Shown here: piece by piece, positions 19,051 to 27,666 of the stretch | How positions within the stretch are numbered: the first letter of the stretch is position 1 | Layout of the letters: the number at the start of each line of letters is the position of its first letter | Origin: Methylotenera mobilis JLW8 | Lineage (GTDB): Bacteria > Pseudomonadota > Gammaproteobacteria > Burkholderiales > Methylophilaceae | Assembly (NCBI RefSeq): GCF_000023705.1 | Contig: NC_012968.1 | Location: forward strand, 2,356,001-2,420,000 | Reading direction: 5' to 3' | DNA: 64,000 bases | Position numbers and translations under genes: made by a program | Notes under the pieces: model-generated | Told to the model about the DNA's origin: nothing | The model's database searches: none | Seen by the model: only the letters and a program-made list of their open reading frames with translations

Positions 19051-19110
19051 TACCCCATTATTAGCACCCCCAGTATCTCATTAACCTAAGGGTTCGCGAG
19101 ATGCCGCGAT

Positions 19111-19142
19111 AAAAAGCCTTAAAGGAAACTTTAAGGCTTTTT
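19111..19142 (+). terminator. Rho-independent terminator of sodB
   Basis: Perfect 14-bp stem AAAAAGCCTTAAAG / CTTTAAGGCTTTTT with a GAAA tetraloop, 60 bases after sodB and ending in a T run (TTTTTATTT). Confidence 0.93.
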
Positions 19143-19256
19143 ATTTGCCTACTAATCGCAAACATTCCCCCATACTGCGATAAAGAACGATTGCGCTCCG
19201 TCTGCCATTTATTTTTTGACGGAACAAATACTAAAACTCTGTTAAAATGCGCAACT

Positions 19257-19586
19257 ATGTTGCAAAAATTCATCGTCAACCTCAGCCTTGCCCTGCTATT
19301 TGCATTGACGCAGATAGGTGTAGCCACGCATGAAATTAGCCACATTACTAATGGCACGCAACACTCACAAACCAGTGAAAAATCGCAGCAAAAAAGCACG
19401 GTTGCCGAGCAATGCGCCCAATGTATTAGCTATGCAAAAATCGCCAGCGGGGTCTTAGCAACCCCAATCATCATCCCAATCAGCCAGCCTGGCTTGATTG
19501 CAACATCCAGCAAGCCAAGCTCCTTTCAGCTTTACGCAAGCAGCCCGTATTCGGCAAGAGCACCTCCTCAAATCGCAAGTATTTAA
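19257..19586 (+). CDS. DUF2946-like exported protein upstream of a TonB receptor
   Basis: A 109-residue exported protein starting at 19257 (MLQKFIVNLSLALLFAL, a signal sequence). The mature part has His-containing sequence (HEISHITNGTQHSQ), a CxxC pair in AEQCAQCISYA and the C-terminal YSARAPPQ typical of DUF2946 proteins. A metal-related role is commonly guessed for this family because of its neighbours. It precedes the TonB-dependent receptor by 63 bases and is probably co-transcribed. The family call rests on the CxxC and RAPP ending and is moderate; the frame could start upstream at 19191 but that would bury the signal peptide. Confidence 0.65.
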   Translation: MLQKFIVNLSLALLFALTQIGVATHEISHITNGTQHSQTSEKSQQKSTVAEQCAQCISYAKIASGVLATPIIIPISQPGLIATSSKPSSFQLYASSPYSARAPPQIASI

Positions 19587-19649
19587 GTTAAAAATGACAG
19601 CAAACCACCACGTTTGCTGATTACTTGCTTTTATTTTGAGGTTATTGAT

Positions 19650-21680
19650 ATGTACAACTCCCCTAGCCTGCAAGTGCTTAACGCATTTGCATTTAGACCC
19701 TTGCTTGTTGCTGTGGCCACAGCACTTTCCACGCCATCCATCGCCGCTGATGCTAATATCGGTATCGACTTACCCACAGTATCCGTCACCAGCAACCCAT
19801 TAGGCGTAGCCTCTGACGAACTGGTAGTACCAGTTGCAGTAATCAGCGGGCGTGAGCTGTCGCTAAAGCGAGAAAGCACTTTAGGCGAAACCCTCAACGG
19901 CATCCCTGGCGTCAGCGCTACACAGTTTGGTCCCAACGCCTCGCGCCCTGTGATTCGCGGATTAGATGGTGAGCGCGTACGCATCATGCAAAATGGCACC
20001 AGTATTTTAGATGCTTCTAGCTTAAGCTTTGATCATGCAGTCGGGGTAGACCCGCTCATCATAGAGCAGATTGATGTGGTGCGTGGGCCAGCTGCGCTAC
20101 TGTATGGCGGCAGTGCCGTAGGTGGCGTAGTGAACGCGATTGACCACCGCATTCCTAAAGAGCAGCTAGATGGTGCCACTGGCCGTGCTGAAACACGCTT
20201 TGGCGGCCCCAGCAACACTAGGAATGGTGCCGCAGTCATTGATGTGGGAAACGGCAAGATTGCCATTCATGCCGATGCTTATACACGCAAAACAGACGAC
20301 CTGGATATTCCAGGTTATGCAGTCTCGCGCCGCAAAAGTGCTGAAGATGGCACTCCACGTGAGAATCGTGGAAAATTGGCCAACAGCAGTGCAGATGGCG
20401 ATGGCGGTGCACTAGGTGCAGCCCTCACTTTTGAAAATGGCTATATCGGCACCTCTTTCTCCACCATGCGCAATAATTATGGAGTGGTGGCTGAAGAAGA
20501 CGTACGCATCGATATGAAAAGTGACCGCTGGGATGTTGCCAGCGAGTTTACAGATTTAAGCGGCATCATTAACCGTGTAAAACTGCGTGCCGCACACACA
20601 GATTACGAACATCGTGAATTAGAAAATGGCAATGTAGGCACTACATTTAAAAATCGTGGCATGGAAAGCAGCATTGAGTTAGGCCATCGTCCATTTGGTG
20701 CATTAAATGGCACCATTGGCTATCAATTCAGCAATACCAATTTCGAAGCGCTAGGCGAAGAAGCCTTTGTCCCCGATGTCAACACACAGAACCATGCAGC
20801 GTATCTTTATGAAGAATTGGCCATCGGTCAGCACAAAATCACGTTTGGCGGACGCTTGGGTCACACCTCGGTGGATTCTAAAGATAACGCAAACTTCGGC
20901 GCAGGTCAGCGCAACAGCTTTAACCCCAACAGTGCAGGGCTAGGTGGTCTTTACAGCATTAACGCTAACTGGTCAGTGACCGGCAACTTCTCGCATAACG
21001 AACGCGCGCCAAGTTATTTTGAGCTGTACGCGAACGGTGCACATATGGCTACCGGCCAGTTTGAAGTAGGCAACGCCAATTTCCAAAAGGAGCGCTCCAA
21101 TGGCATTGATGCACAACTGCGCTGGAAGGATGCGAAAAACTCATTCAGCATCGGCACCTATTACACTAGATTCAGCAACTTTATTGGGCTATTTGGAACC
21201 GGCAATGAAATTGCGGTTGGCGGCGAACTCTTACCAGAAGCCAAATTCATGACAGTACCCGCCGTGTTTAAAGGGTTTGAAAGCGAAGCCAAATTCGGCC
21301 TGACGGATAGCGTAAGCCTTAATTTGCTTGGTGATTATGTGCATGCCAAAGATCTGCGTAATGACAAGTATTTACCGAGAATTGCGCCATTACGCCTAGG
21401 TGCAGGGCTACAGTATCAACGCAATAAACTGGGAGCAAAATTAGACGTCCTCAAGGCGTTTGCACAAACGCATACCGCCGAGAGTGAATTGAAAACAGAT
21501 GGCTATATTAACGTAAGCGCACTTGTTTCTTACAAGCTGCCAACCAAACTTAATTTAGAGATATTTGCCAAAGCCAACAACCTGCTTAACCAAGAGATAC
21601 GTGAGCACGCCTCGTTCTTGAAAGATATCTCCATGCAGGGACAGCGCTCCATATTATTTGGATTACGCGGCGATTTTTAA
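19650..21680 (+). CDS. ZnuD-like TonB-dependent outer-membrane receptor
   Basis: Outer-membrane beta-barrel receptor of 676 residues, started at 19650 where a signal peptide follows. The plug domain is clear: GETLNGIPGVSATQFGP, RPVIRGLDGERVRIMQNG, DHAVGVDPLIIEQIDVVRGP and ALLYGGSAVGGVVNAID. The C-terminus ends in the beta-signal FGLRGDF with a terminal Phe. The wording DHAVGVDPL is like ZnuD-type zinc receptors, but the His-rich loop of Neisseria ZnuD is absent, so zinc is only the best guess; haem or copper are alternatives. It is preceded by the DUF2946-like gene. Confidence 0.85.
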   Translation: MYNSPSLQVLNAFAFRPLLVAVATALSTPSIAADANIGIDLPTVSVTSNPLGVASDELVVPVAVISGRELSLKRESTLGETLNGIPGVSATQFGPNASRPVIRGLDGERVRIMQNGTSILDASSLSFDHAVGVDPLIIEQIDVVRGPAALLYGGSAVGGVVNAIDHRIPKEQLDGATGRAETRFGGPSNTRNGAAVIDVGNGKIAIHADAYTRKTDDLDIPGYAVSRRKSAEDGTPRENRGKLANSSADGDGGALGAALTFENGYIGTSFSTMRNNYGVVAEEDVRIDMKSDRWDVASEFTDLSGIINRVKLRAAHTDYEHRELENGNVGTTFKNRGMESSIELGHRPFGALNGTIGYQFSNTNFEALGEEAFVPDVNTQNHAAYLYEELAIGQHKITFGGRLGHTSVDSKDNANFGAGQRNSFNPNSAGLGGLYSINANWSVTGNFSHNERAPSYFELYANGAHMATGQFEVGNANFQKERSNGIDAQLRWKDAKNSFSIGTYYTRFSNFIGLFGTGNEIAVGGELLPEAKFMTVPAVFKGFESEAKFGLTDSVSLNLLGDYVHAKDLRNDKYLPRIAPLRLGAGLQYQRNKLGAKLDVLKAFAQTHTAESELKTDGYINVSALVSYKLPTKLNLEIFAKANNLLNQEIREHASFLKDISMQGQRSILFGLRGDF

Positions 21681-21690
21681 TACAAGGCAG

Positions 21691-21724
21691 GCACAGTTTA
21701 AGCTGACAACAGCTTAAACTGTGC
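21691..21724. terminator. Perfect 15-bp hairpin between the receptor gene and dgkA
   Basis: GCACAGTTTAAGCTG / CAGCTTAAACTGTGC around an ACAA loop, between convergent genes. Neither side has a T run, so termination is probable but not textbook. Confidence 0.65.
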
Positions 21725-21736
21725 TGGTTGAGCGCG

Positions 21737-22171
21737 TTATGCGAACAGGATTAAACCCCAGACCACTGCCACAATCAACAAAGCGATAAACACCGCAGCA
21801 CTGCCGATGTCTTTAGCCTGCTTAGCCAGCGCATGATGCTCGGTAGAGGTGTGATCCACCGCGGCCTCAATGGCAGAGTTAAGCAGTTCCACTATCAGCA
21901 CCAACAGCACGCTAGCAATCAGCAGCGCCTGCTCAACAGGGCTATGACCTAAGTAAATAGCCAGTGGAATTAATACAATCGCCAGAAAAACCTCTTGGCG
22001 GAAAGCATCTTCATGCACAAAAGCCGCTTTAAATCCTTCCAGCGAGTAACCAAAAGCGTTAATCAAGCGGCGAACACCAGTTTTCCCTTTAAAAGGGCTG
22101 GTTGCTATATGCTTAGATTTTGGTGCGTCTTGTGCTTGGTCCACAGGCTTATTAGGAGGTGTTGACATCAT
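21737..22171 (-). CDS. dgkA: Diacylglycerol kinase (prokaryotic DgkA)
   Basis: Small trimeric inner-membrane kinase that recycles diacylglycerol to phosphatidic acid. The 144 residues are about 20 longer than E. coli DgkA, from a polar N-terminal extension (about 1-30). The core has three membrane helices with the active-site motifs HEDAFRQE, ELLNSAIEAAVD and AKDIGSAAV. It begins ATGATG; either could be used. Confidence 0.93.
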   Translation of the reverse strand: MMSTPPNKPVDQAQDAPKSKHIATSPFKGKTGVRRLINAFGYSLEGFKAAFVHEDAFRQEVFLAIVLIPLAIYLGHSPVEQALLIASVLLVLIVELLNSAIEAAVDHTSTEHHALAKQAKDIGSAAVFIALLIVAVVWGLILFA

Positions 22172-22291
22172 AGACTTTCTGAAAAAATTGATTACGTAAC
22201 GTTAAATTGTGAATAGTTTAATGCATGAATTTTAACATGCGCTATCATAACGGTTTAAGCAATAACGATTAGATTATATAAAAGGACTATC

Positions 22292-22564
22292 ATGGCACGT
22301 ACTGTTAATTGTATTAAACTGGGCAAAGAAGCCGATGGCATGGACTTCCCGCCATACCCAGGTGAGTTAGGCAAACGTATTTACATGAGCGTATCGAAAG
22401 AGGCATGGGCCGTATGGTTAAAACAGCAAACCATGCTGGTGAATGAAAATCGCCTCAGTTTGGCTGACCCTTCTGCACGTAAATATTTAGCCGAACAAAC
22501 TGAGAAGTATTTCTTCGGCGAAGGTGCCGACACTGCTAGCGGCTATGTTCCACCAAAAGAATGA
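22292..22564 (+). CDS. yggX: Fe(2+)-trafficking protein YggX
   Basis: Small (90-residue) cytoplasmic protein of the YggX family that protects iron-sulfur clusters against superoxide. The sequence [19 protein letters not shown], with its single Cys, and [17 protein letters not shown] are diagnostic. It has an AAAGGA ribosome-binding site almost identical in sequence to that of sodB, and its own strong terminator. Confidence 0.95.
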   Translation: MARTVNCIKLGKEADGMDFPPYPGELGKRIYMSVSKEAWAVWLKQQTMLVNENRLSLADPSARKYLAEQTEKYFFGEGADTASGYVPPKE

Positions 22565-22621
22565 TGGTTACTCAATGATTGCCAAGTGGCGCAGTTAGCA
22601 GCGCCGCGCCGCCTCACCCAT

Positions 22622-22654
22622 AAAAAAAACGCCAGCAATGCTGGCGTTTTTTTT
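22622..22654 (+). terminator. Rho-independent terminator of yggX
   Basis: 15-bp perfect stem AAAAAAAACGCCAGC / GCTGGCGTTTTTTTT with a 3-base loop AAT; A and T runs on both sides let it work in both directions. Confidence 0.95.
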
Positions 22655-22752
22655 ATTTGATTGAACCTATTGAGTTCAAATTATTTGGTTCAAGCTGTTA
22701 AATTTCCAACCAAGTGAGCTACAAACTAAGCCTAGCTTGCTACTCAATACAA

Positions 22753-23757
22753 CTAACCGCTAACAAACGTGCCTAAAGAGCCGGCTTCGTTGGTCTCTAC
22801 CCATTTACGGATACGATTAGCATCACCTATACGAGTTAATTTACCAGCAGAATCCAGCAACACAATAATTACAGGCTGACCTGAAATATGCGCCTGCATG
22901 ACCAAGCAGCGACCCGCTTCATTGATAAAGCCTGTTTTTGATAGACCGATATCCCACTTACCGCCACGCACTAAAGCATTGGTATTCACAAAGCTGAGCG
23001 GGCTGCGGCGACCGTACAAGGTAATTTCTTGTGAAGCCAGCGTCGTTACCTGGCGAATTTCTGCGTAGTGATACGCGGCATCGACCATTTTGGCTAAATC
23101 TTCCGCGGTCGATACGTTATTGCTATCTAAACCAGTTGAATCCACAAAACGGCTTGCATTCATGCCCAGCAATTTCGCTTTTTGGTTCATCGCTTTCACA
23201 AAAGCATAGCTACCACCTGGGTAGTTACGACCCAAAGCTGATGCAGCCCTATTTTCTGAAGCCATCAAGGCTAACTGTAACATTTCGCCACGCGTCAGCG
23301 TAGTACCCACACTTAACCTAGACGTTGTATGTTTCAGGTAATCGACATCTTCATCCGAAATATTGAGCAGTTCATCCATCGGCAAATGCGCATCCAGCAT
23401 CACCATCGCTGTCATCAACTTGGTAACCGATGCGATCGGCGTTGGTAAATTGGTATTTTTTGCAAATAACACTTCACCCGTTTGCTGGTTAAGCACCAAG
23501 GCTTTGGCTGAAGCTAATTTTAGGGGGGTGGTACCATCGTAGCTATCAACAGCGGCGATCGCTTTACGTGCAGGTAAGCGCGTTTTAACACGCAACGCAC
23601 TGGTCTTATATTTTACGGCTTTGTACTTGCTGGAAGCTTTAGATTGAGTAGAAACCTGTCTGTGTTTTTTATCAGTTGCCGCATCCGCAGCCACAGGAAC
23701 CAAGCACAGCGCCAAGCTAATGTAAAATAAAGTAAACTTTTGCAGTGTGCTTTTCAT
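22753..23757 (-). CDS. pbpG: PBP7-type D-alanyl-D-alanine endopeptidase
   Basis: Periplasmic serine peptidase of the low-molecular-weight PBP class (S11) that cuts peptidoglycan cross-links. The 334 residues start with a signal peptide (cleavage after ADA, about residue 27), then a basic linker rich in Lys/Ser. The three active-site motifs are SVTK at 110-113, SEN at 167-169 and KTG at 274-276. No C-terminal amphipathic anchor of the PBP5 type is seen, which favours PBP7/PbpG. A possible OmpR-family box lies about 70 bases upstream (23825-23841). Confidence 0.88.
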   Translation of the reverse strand: MKSTLQKFTLFYISLALCLVPVAADAATDKKHRQVSTQSKASSKYKAVKYKTSALRVKTRLPARKAIAAVDSYDGTTPLKLASAKALVLNQQTGEVLFAKNTNLPTPIASVTKLMTAMVMLDAHLPMDELLNISDEDVDYLKHTTSRLSVGTTLTRGEMLQLALMASENRAASALGRNYPGGSYAFVKAMNQKAKLLGMNASRFVDSTGLDSNNVSTAEDLAKMVDAAYHYAEIRQVTTLASQEITLYGRRSPLSFVNTNALVRGGKWDIGLSKTGFINEAGRCLVMQAHISGQPVIIVLLDSAGKLTRIGDANRIRKWVETNEAGSLGTFVSG

Positions 23758-23824
23758 AATGACTTATATCTCATGGAGTTACAGCACAATACTATATAAA
23801 AACTTTAGCTTTGTCACCATAATT

Positions 23825-23841
23825 CTTAAGGAATTTTTAAG
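23825..23841. promoter_or_regulatory. Direct-repeat box resembling a PmrA/BasR site
   Basis: CTTAAG-N5-TTTAAG, two half-sites 11 bases apart, fits the published PmrA (BasR) consensus YTTAAK-N5-YTTAAK. It lies 68 bases upstream of pbpG (minus) and about 105 upstream of gcvH (plus). Assignment rests on sequence match only. Confidence 0.4.
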
Positions 23842-23884
23842 GATTTAATGGTTAACCCTCACCTAGATTAAAAATAAATTAACT

Positions 23885-23915
23885 TTGGCTTAAATTACGT
23901 TAAAATTTAAGCCAA
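23885..23915. promoter_or_regulatory. 12-bp perfect inverted repeat upstream of gcvH
   Basis: TTGGCTTAAATT / AATTTAAGCCAA separated by ACGTTAA, 30 bases before the gcvH start and covering a plausible -10 (TAAAAT, 23901-23906) 16 bases after TTAACT. As it lies between divergent genes it is not a terminator; an operator or leader hairpin is more likely. Confidence 0.45.
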
Positions 23916-23945
23916 TCTCAACTAAAAAATCACAGAGCAACCAGC

Positions 23946-24326
23946 ATGGAAACGCCACAAACTTTGTTATTCAGCCCCCAACATTTATGGACAAAAGCTA
24001 CGGCCGATGGCGCATGGGAAGCCGGTATTACCGATTACGCACAAAACCTGCTAGGTGACATCGTGTTTGTTGAGGCGCCGGCTGTGGGCACCCGTTTGAA
24101 TGCAGCACAACCATGCGGCTTGGTAGAGTCGGTCAAAACCGGTTCAGATCTGCATGCACTGATCAACGGTGTAGTGCTTGAAATCAATCAAGCGGTGATA
24201 GACTCACCAGAACAGATTAACGACCATCCGTATAAAGCATGGATATTTAGATTTAAAGCAGATAACGATGCGGATGCGGAGCAACTACTATCCGCTAGCG
24301 CTTATGATGCGCTGACTGACGCCTAA
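23946..24326 (+). CDS. gcvH: Glycine cleavage system H protein (lipoyl carrier)
   Basis: A 126-residue lipoyl-domain protein that carries the aminomethyl group between P, T and L proteins in glycine cleavage. The lipoylation site is Lys64 in GLVESVKTGSDLH; GDIVFVEAP and AWIFRFKADN also fit. No gcvT, gcvP or lipoate-attachment gene is nearby, and a convergent gene follows, so it is transcribed alone. It could instead serve as a lipoate relay or a carrier for another complex. Confidence 0.88.
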   Translation: METPQTLLFSPQHLWTKATADGAWEAGITDYAQNLLGDIVFVEAPAVGTRLNAAQPCGLVESVKTGSDLHALINGVVLEINQAVIDSPEQINDHPYKAWIFRFKADNDADAEQLLSASAYDALTDA

Positions 24327-24399
24327 GACAGTGGCAAACTAACGACTCCCCCTCAACGCAGCCTAGCACTTTGCCAAGAGCAAGGCCGCGGTCACAAAA

Positions 24400-25470
24400 C
24401 TAAACCACGGGGAAGACCAAGCGCACCGCCTCCACCACTTTGGCAACCTCTGCTCGCACATTAGCTATCATCTCGCGCTCTATGCGCGGCGTTTCCACGG
24501 CCAACACCTCATGCACTTTATTAGCCAACGCCTGCTCTGTGGTAGGCAACTCTGCATTCAAACCCTGAATAAAGTCACTCTTCGCCCGCTCTGCCAGCAG
24601 AGTAAAGTCCGCTTTCAGTGTTGCGCTTAACTGCTGCGACAGCTCTTCATACAGTGCAGGGAACGTAGCGCCCAGCTTCTGCTGCAACGCCTGCTGAGAT
24701 TGCAACTGAATCGCATCCAGATAAATATTTAACTCTGATTGCGTATGCTGCGTCAGGTCTTTGTAAATACTGGCAAGGTCTTGCGCCAAGCTGGCGCGAT
24801 GCTCAGTGAGTATATCCTCGTGCAACCTTGCGATTTTAGCCTGCAAGTCGTGTGAGGCATTCTCTACCGTCAGTTTTTCCAAATTCAGCAACGATGCCTG
24901 CAGCCCTTCGGTAAGTGACTGCTCCAGTGTTGGTAGCGTAGCACTTAGGTTATGTTGCACATCCTCCATTACTTGCGACTGCATTTGCGCCAAGCTTTGT
25001 GCTAAATCAGCCTTAATAATGTCCACATTGGCGTGTACCATTTTAGGAATTTCGGTGGCAAAATCCGCTCGCGTTCTGTCAACAAATACCGAAGTCTGCT
25101 CCATAATAGCCTGCTTTGCATTCATCAGCTCGGTGCCGATTTGCTGCTTGAGTACCTGCTCGGCATCTTGCTGCGCTGCCAACACATGCTCAGCAAACTG
25201 CGCATGTTGCTGCGTTAAGTCACTCAAAGCATCAGTTTGGCCAACTTTGATTTCAGTTGACATATTTGACAGGTAATCCAGTAACTCTTGCCGCACCTCA
25301 TCTTTAATTTTCTGCGCGACAGAGCGTTCAATCTCGGCCGCTATCTGCGGCCTGATTTCAGCGACAATCGTGCTGATTAGCTCAGGCGTGACATTAAACG
25401 TATTTGCCAACACTTGCGTGGGCAGGGCATGCACCTCAGTTAACAGGGGGATATCGTCATCTTCTTGCAT
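24400..25470 (-). CDS. Coiled-coil protein of unknown function
   Basis: A 356-residue acidic protein that I cannot place in a named family. After a short N-terminus (MQEDDDIPLLTEVHALPTQVL) it is almost wholly helical, with heptad-like Leu/Ala patterns and many Gln/Glu/Lys from about 35 to 350, rich in phrases such as LAQSLAQMQSQVMEDVQ. No signal peptide is seen; the C-terminal VRLVFPVV is mildly hydrophobic. Tandem segments look similar to each other, suggesting internal duplication (not measured). It lies 40 bases downstream of holC on the same strand, so the pepA-holC operon probably continues into it. Confidence 0.75.
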   Translation of the reverse strand: MQEDDDIPLLTEVHALPTQVLANTFNVTPELISTIVAEIRPQIAAEIERSVAQKIKDEVRQELLDYLSNMSTEIKVGQTDALSDLTQQHAQFAEHVLAAQQDAEQVLKQQIGTELMNAKQAIMEQTSVFVDRTRADFATEIPKMVHANVDIIKADLAQSLAQMQSQVMEDVQHNLSATLPTLEQSLTEGLQASLLNLEKLTVENASHDLQAKIARLHEDILTEHRASLAQDLASIYKDLTQHTQSELNIYLDAIQLQSQQALQQKLGATFPALYEELSQQLSATLKADFTLLAERAKSDFIQGLNAELPTTEQALANKVHEVLAVETPRIEREMIANVRAEVAKVVEAVRLVFPVV

Positions 25471-25509
25471 GTAATTTAATGTCCTTCTAACGTGCCAATA
25501 AACGGTTAA

Positions 25510-25932
25510 TTAAGAGGCAGACTCATCGGTAGACTTGATTTGATAACCGCGATCCCGATAAAACTTATAACGCGCCCTGGCGAGCGCCTTATCCGCATCA
25601 TCCGCGCCCACCAGTTCCACCAAATATTTAAATCGACTAAAAAACGGCGGATGCTCAGCTTTTAAATTAATCAAAATATCATCTTGCAACAACTGCGTGC
25701 CTTCTTTATCCACAATAATCGCCACATCATCCTGCTCAGGGCTGCCTGGGTAAGCACTCGGTAGAAAGCTGGTCGCCGAATGCTGCCACAACAATGCCTG
25801 CACATTTGCAGACATGACGTCATCTTGGGTAAAAATAGTTAGCTGACGCCGCTTCGCCACCGCTCGATCGCACAATTCGGCAACCTTTGCCAATTTATCG
25901 GGAACGTTAAAGAAGAACTCTACACGCGTCAT
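25510..25932 (-). CDS. holC: DNA polymerase III chi subunit
   Basis: Clamp-loader accessory protein that links the replisome to single-strand-binding protein. The 140 residues (E. coli 147) contain TRVEFFFNVPDKLAKVAELCDRAV at the start and the family motifs LLWQHSATSFLPSA and FKYLVELVGAD. It follows pepA by 33 bases, the usual order. Confidence 0.95.
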   Translation of the reverse strand: MTRVEFFFNVPDKLAKVAELCDRAVAKRRQLTIFTQDDVMSANVQALLWQHSATSFLPSAYPGSPEQDDVAIIVDKEGTQLLQDDILINLKAEHPPFFSRFKYLVELVGADDADKALARARYKFYRDRGYQIKSTDESAS

Positions 25933-25965
25933 GATAAAAGCACTCGCATCGAATAACGCCCGCTG

Positions 25966-27468
25966 TTAGCGGGTACGACCAACCAAGAACTCTGTCAACA
26001 ATGGCACTGGGCGGCCGGTGCCACCTTTTTCCTTGCCAGACTTCCAAGCAGTACCAGCGATATCCAGATGCGCCCAATCATACTTTTTGGTAAAGCGCGA
26101 TAAGAAGCAAGCTGCGGTGATGCTGCCACCTGCACGCCCGCCAATATTAGCGATATCAGCAAAGTTACTATCCAATAACGGTTGATAGTCATCCCACATT
26201 GGCATATGCCATGCACGATCCAGCGCCTGCTCACCGGCTTGCAACAACTCTTTGGCCAAATCATCATTATTACTAAATAGGCCAGTCGCATGATGGCCTA
26301 GTGCAATCACACATGCGCCGGTCAAGGTAGCAATATCCACCACAGCGCTAGGCTCAAAGCGTTCGGCATAGGTCAACGCATCACATAAAATCAAACGCCC
26401 CTCTGCATCGGTGTTCAACACTTCAATAGTCAGGCCGGACATACTGGTTAACACATCGCCCGGCCTAGTAGCACGGCCATCCGGCATATTTTCACAGGTA
26501 GGAATCACACCCACCACATTCAACGGCAAATCCATCTCTGCGATGGTTTTAAACAAGCCCAACACGGTAGCAGCGCCACACATGTCATACTTCATCTCAT
26601 CCATCTCTGCGCCTGGCTTCAATGAAATACCACCGGTATCAAAGGTAATGCCTTTGCCTACCAGCACTACTGGTTTTTGACTCTTGTCACCTTTAAGATG
26701 CTGCAACACGATAAGTTTAGGTGGCTGCTCACTGCCTTGCGCTACAGCCAAAAATGAGCCCATGCCCAGCTTCTGCATCGCTTCGCGCTCCAGCACTTCC
26801 ACAGCCAAGCCGTAAGTGCTCGCCATTGCCTGCGCCTGCTCGGCCAAGTAGCTAGGAGTACAAACATTAGGCGGCAAGTTGCCCAAATCTTTGGTTAAGC
26901 TGACGCCGGCACCTATTGCCTTACCATCACGCAAGCCTGATTCAGCCGCGACTACATCTGCGGCAGCAGTTATCTGGATAACCAGCTTTTTAATGCCTTT
27001 TTTCGCTGCTTTTTCTTCTGCTGCATCGGGCTTACGCTTAATCGCATCAAAGCGATAGCTCGCATCTAGGGCAGTTTCCACTAATTGCGACACTTTTTTA
27101 TGCACATCCACACCAGCTACTGGCAACTCAGCCAGTGTCGTCAACACGACATCAACGCTAATGGCACCCAGCGCCTTTACCGAAGCACGTACCGCCTTGC
27201 CGTATTGCTTGGCGCCAAATTCAGCTTTTTTACCCAAGCCTACCAGCAGCACGCGATCAGCTTGCGCACCCGGCACCTGATGCAACATCAAACTAGAGTC
27301 TAGCTTACCCTCTAAATCACCATGTTTCAGTACGCTACCGATATACCCTGAGGACAATTTATCAATCGCTTGTGCCGCATCTGATAACTCACGCCCCTCA
27401 TACACGCCAACGATGACACAATTATGATGCTGTTTTTCCGCTGCGCCCGTTTTTATGCTAAATTCCAT
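25966..27468 (-). CDS. pepA: Leucyl aminopeptidase
   Basis: Hexameric M17 di-metal aminopeptidase; in E. coli PepA also binds DNA in Xer recombination at cer. The 500 residues match E. coli (503). The N-terminal macro-like domain covers about 1-160. The catalytic domain has VGKGITFDTGGISLKPG, MKYDMCGAATVLG and the signature NTDAEGRLILCDAL. It is divergent from lptF across about 200 bases. Confidence 0.97.
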   Translation of the reverse strand: MEFSIKTGAAEKQHHNCVIVGVYEGRELSDAAQAIDKLSSGYIGSVLKHGDLEGKLDSSLMLHQVPGAQADRVLLVGLGKKAEFGAKQYGKAVRASVKALGAISVDVVLTTLAELPVAGVDVHKKVSQLVETALDASYRFDAIKRKPDAAEEKAAKKGIKKLVIQITAAADVVAAESGLRDGKAIGAGVSLTKDLGNLPPNVCTPSYLAEQAQAMASTYGLAVEVLEREAMQKLGMGSFLAVAQGSEQPPKLIVLQHLKGDKSQKPVVLVGKGITFDTGGISLKPGAEMDEMKYDMCGAATVLGLFKTIAEMDLPLNVVGVIPTCENMPDGRATRPGDVLTSMSGLTIEVLNTDAEGRLILCDALTYAERFEPSAVVDIATLTGACVIALGHHATGLFSNNDDLAKELLQAGEQALDRAWHMPMWDDYQPLLDSNFADIANIGGRAGGSITAACFLSRFTKKYDWAHLDIAGTAWKSGKEKGGTGRPVPLLTEFLVGRTR

Positions 27469-27666
27469 AGTGTTAGATCCTAGTTATTGTTGTTACATTA
27501 AATTTTTTGCCGAAATGCAGAATCGTCGCTACTTGCAGTAGTTAACTACTCTACAATAGCGCATTAAACATCAGCATCAATTCAATCAAATGTTAAGTTT
27601 GATTAAATTATCGCGTGTTTTACATGTAATTCATAGTCGTAAATAAATTGGTTTACTGTCCAGTAT

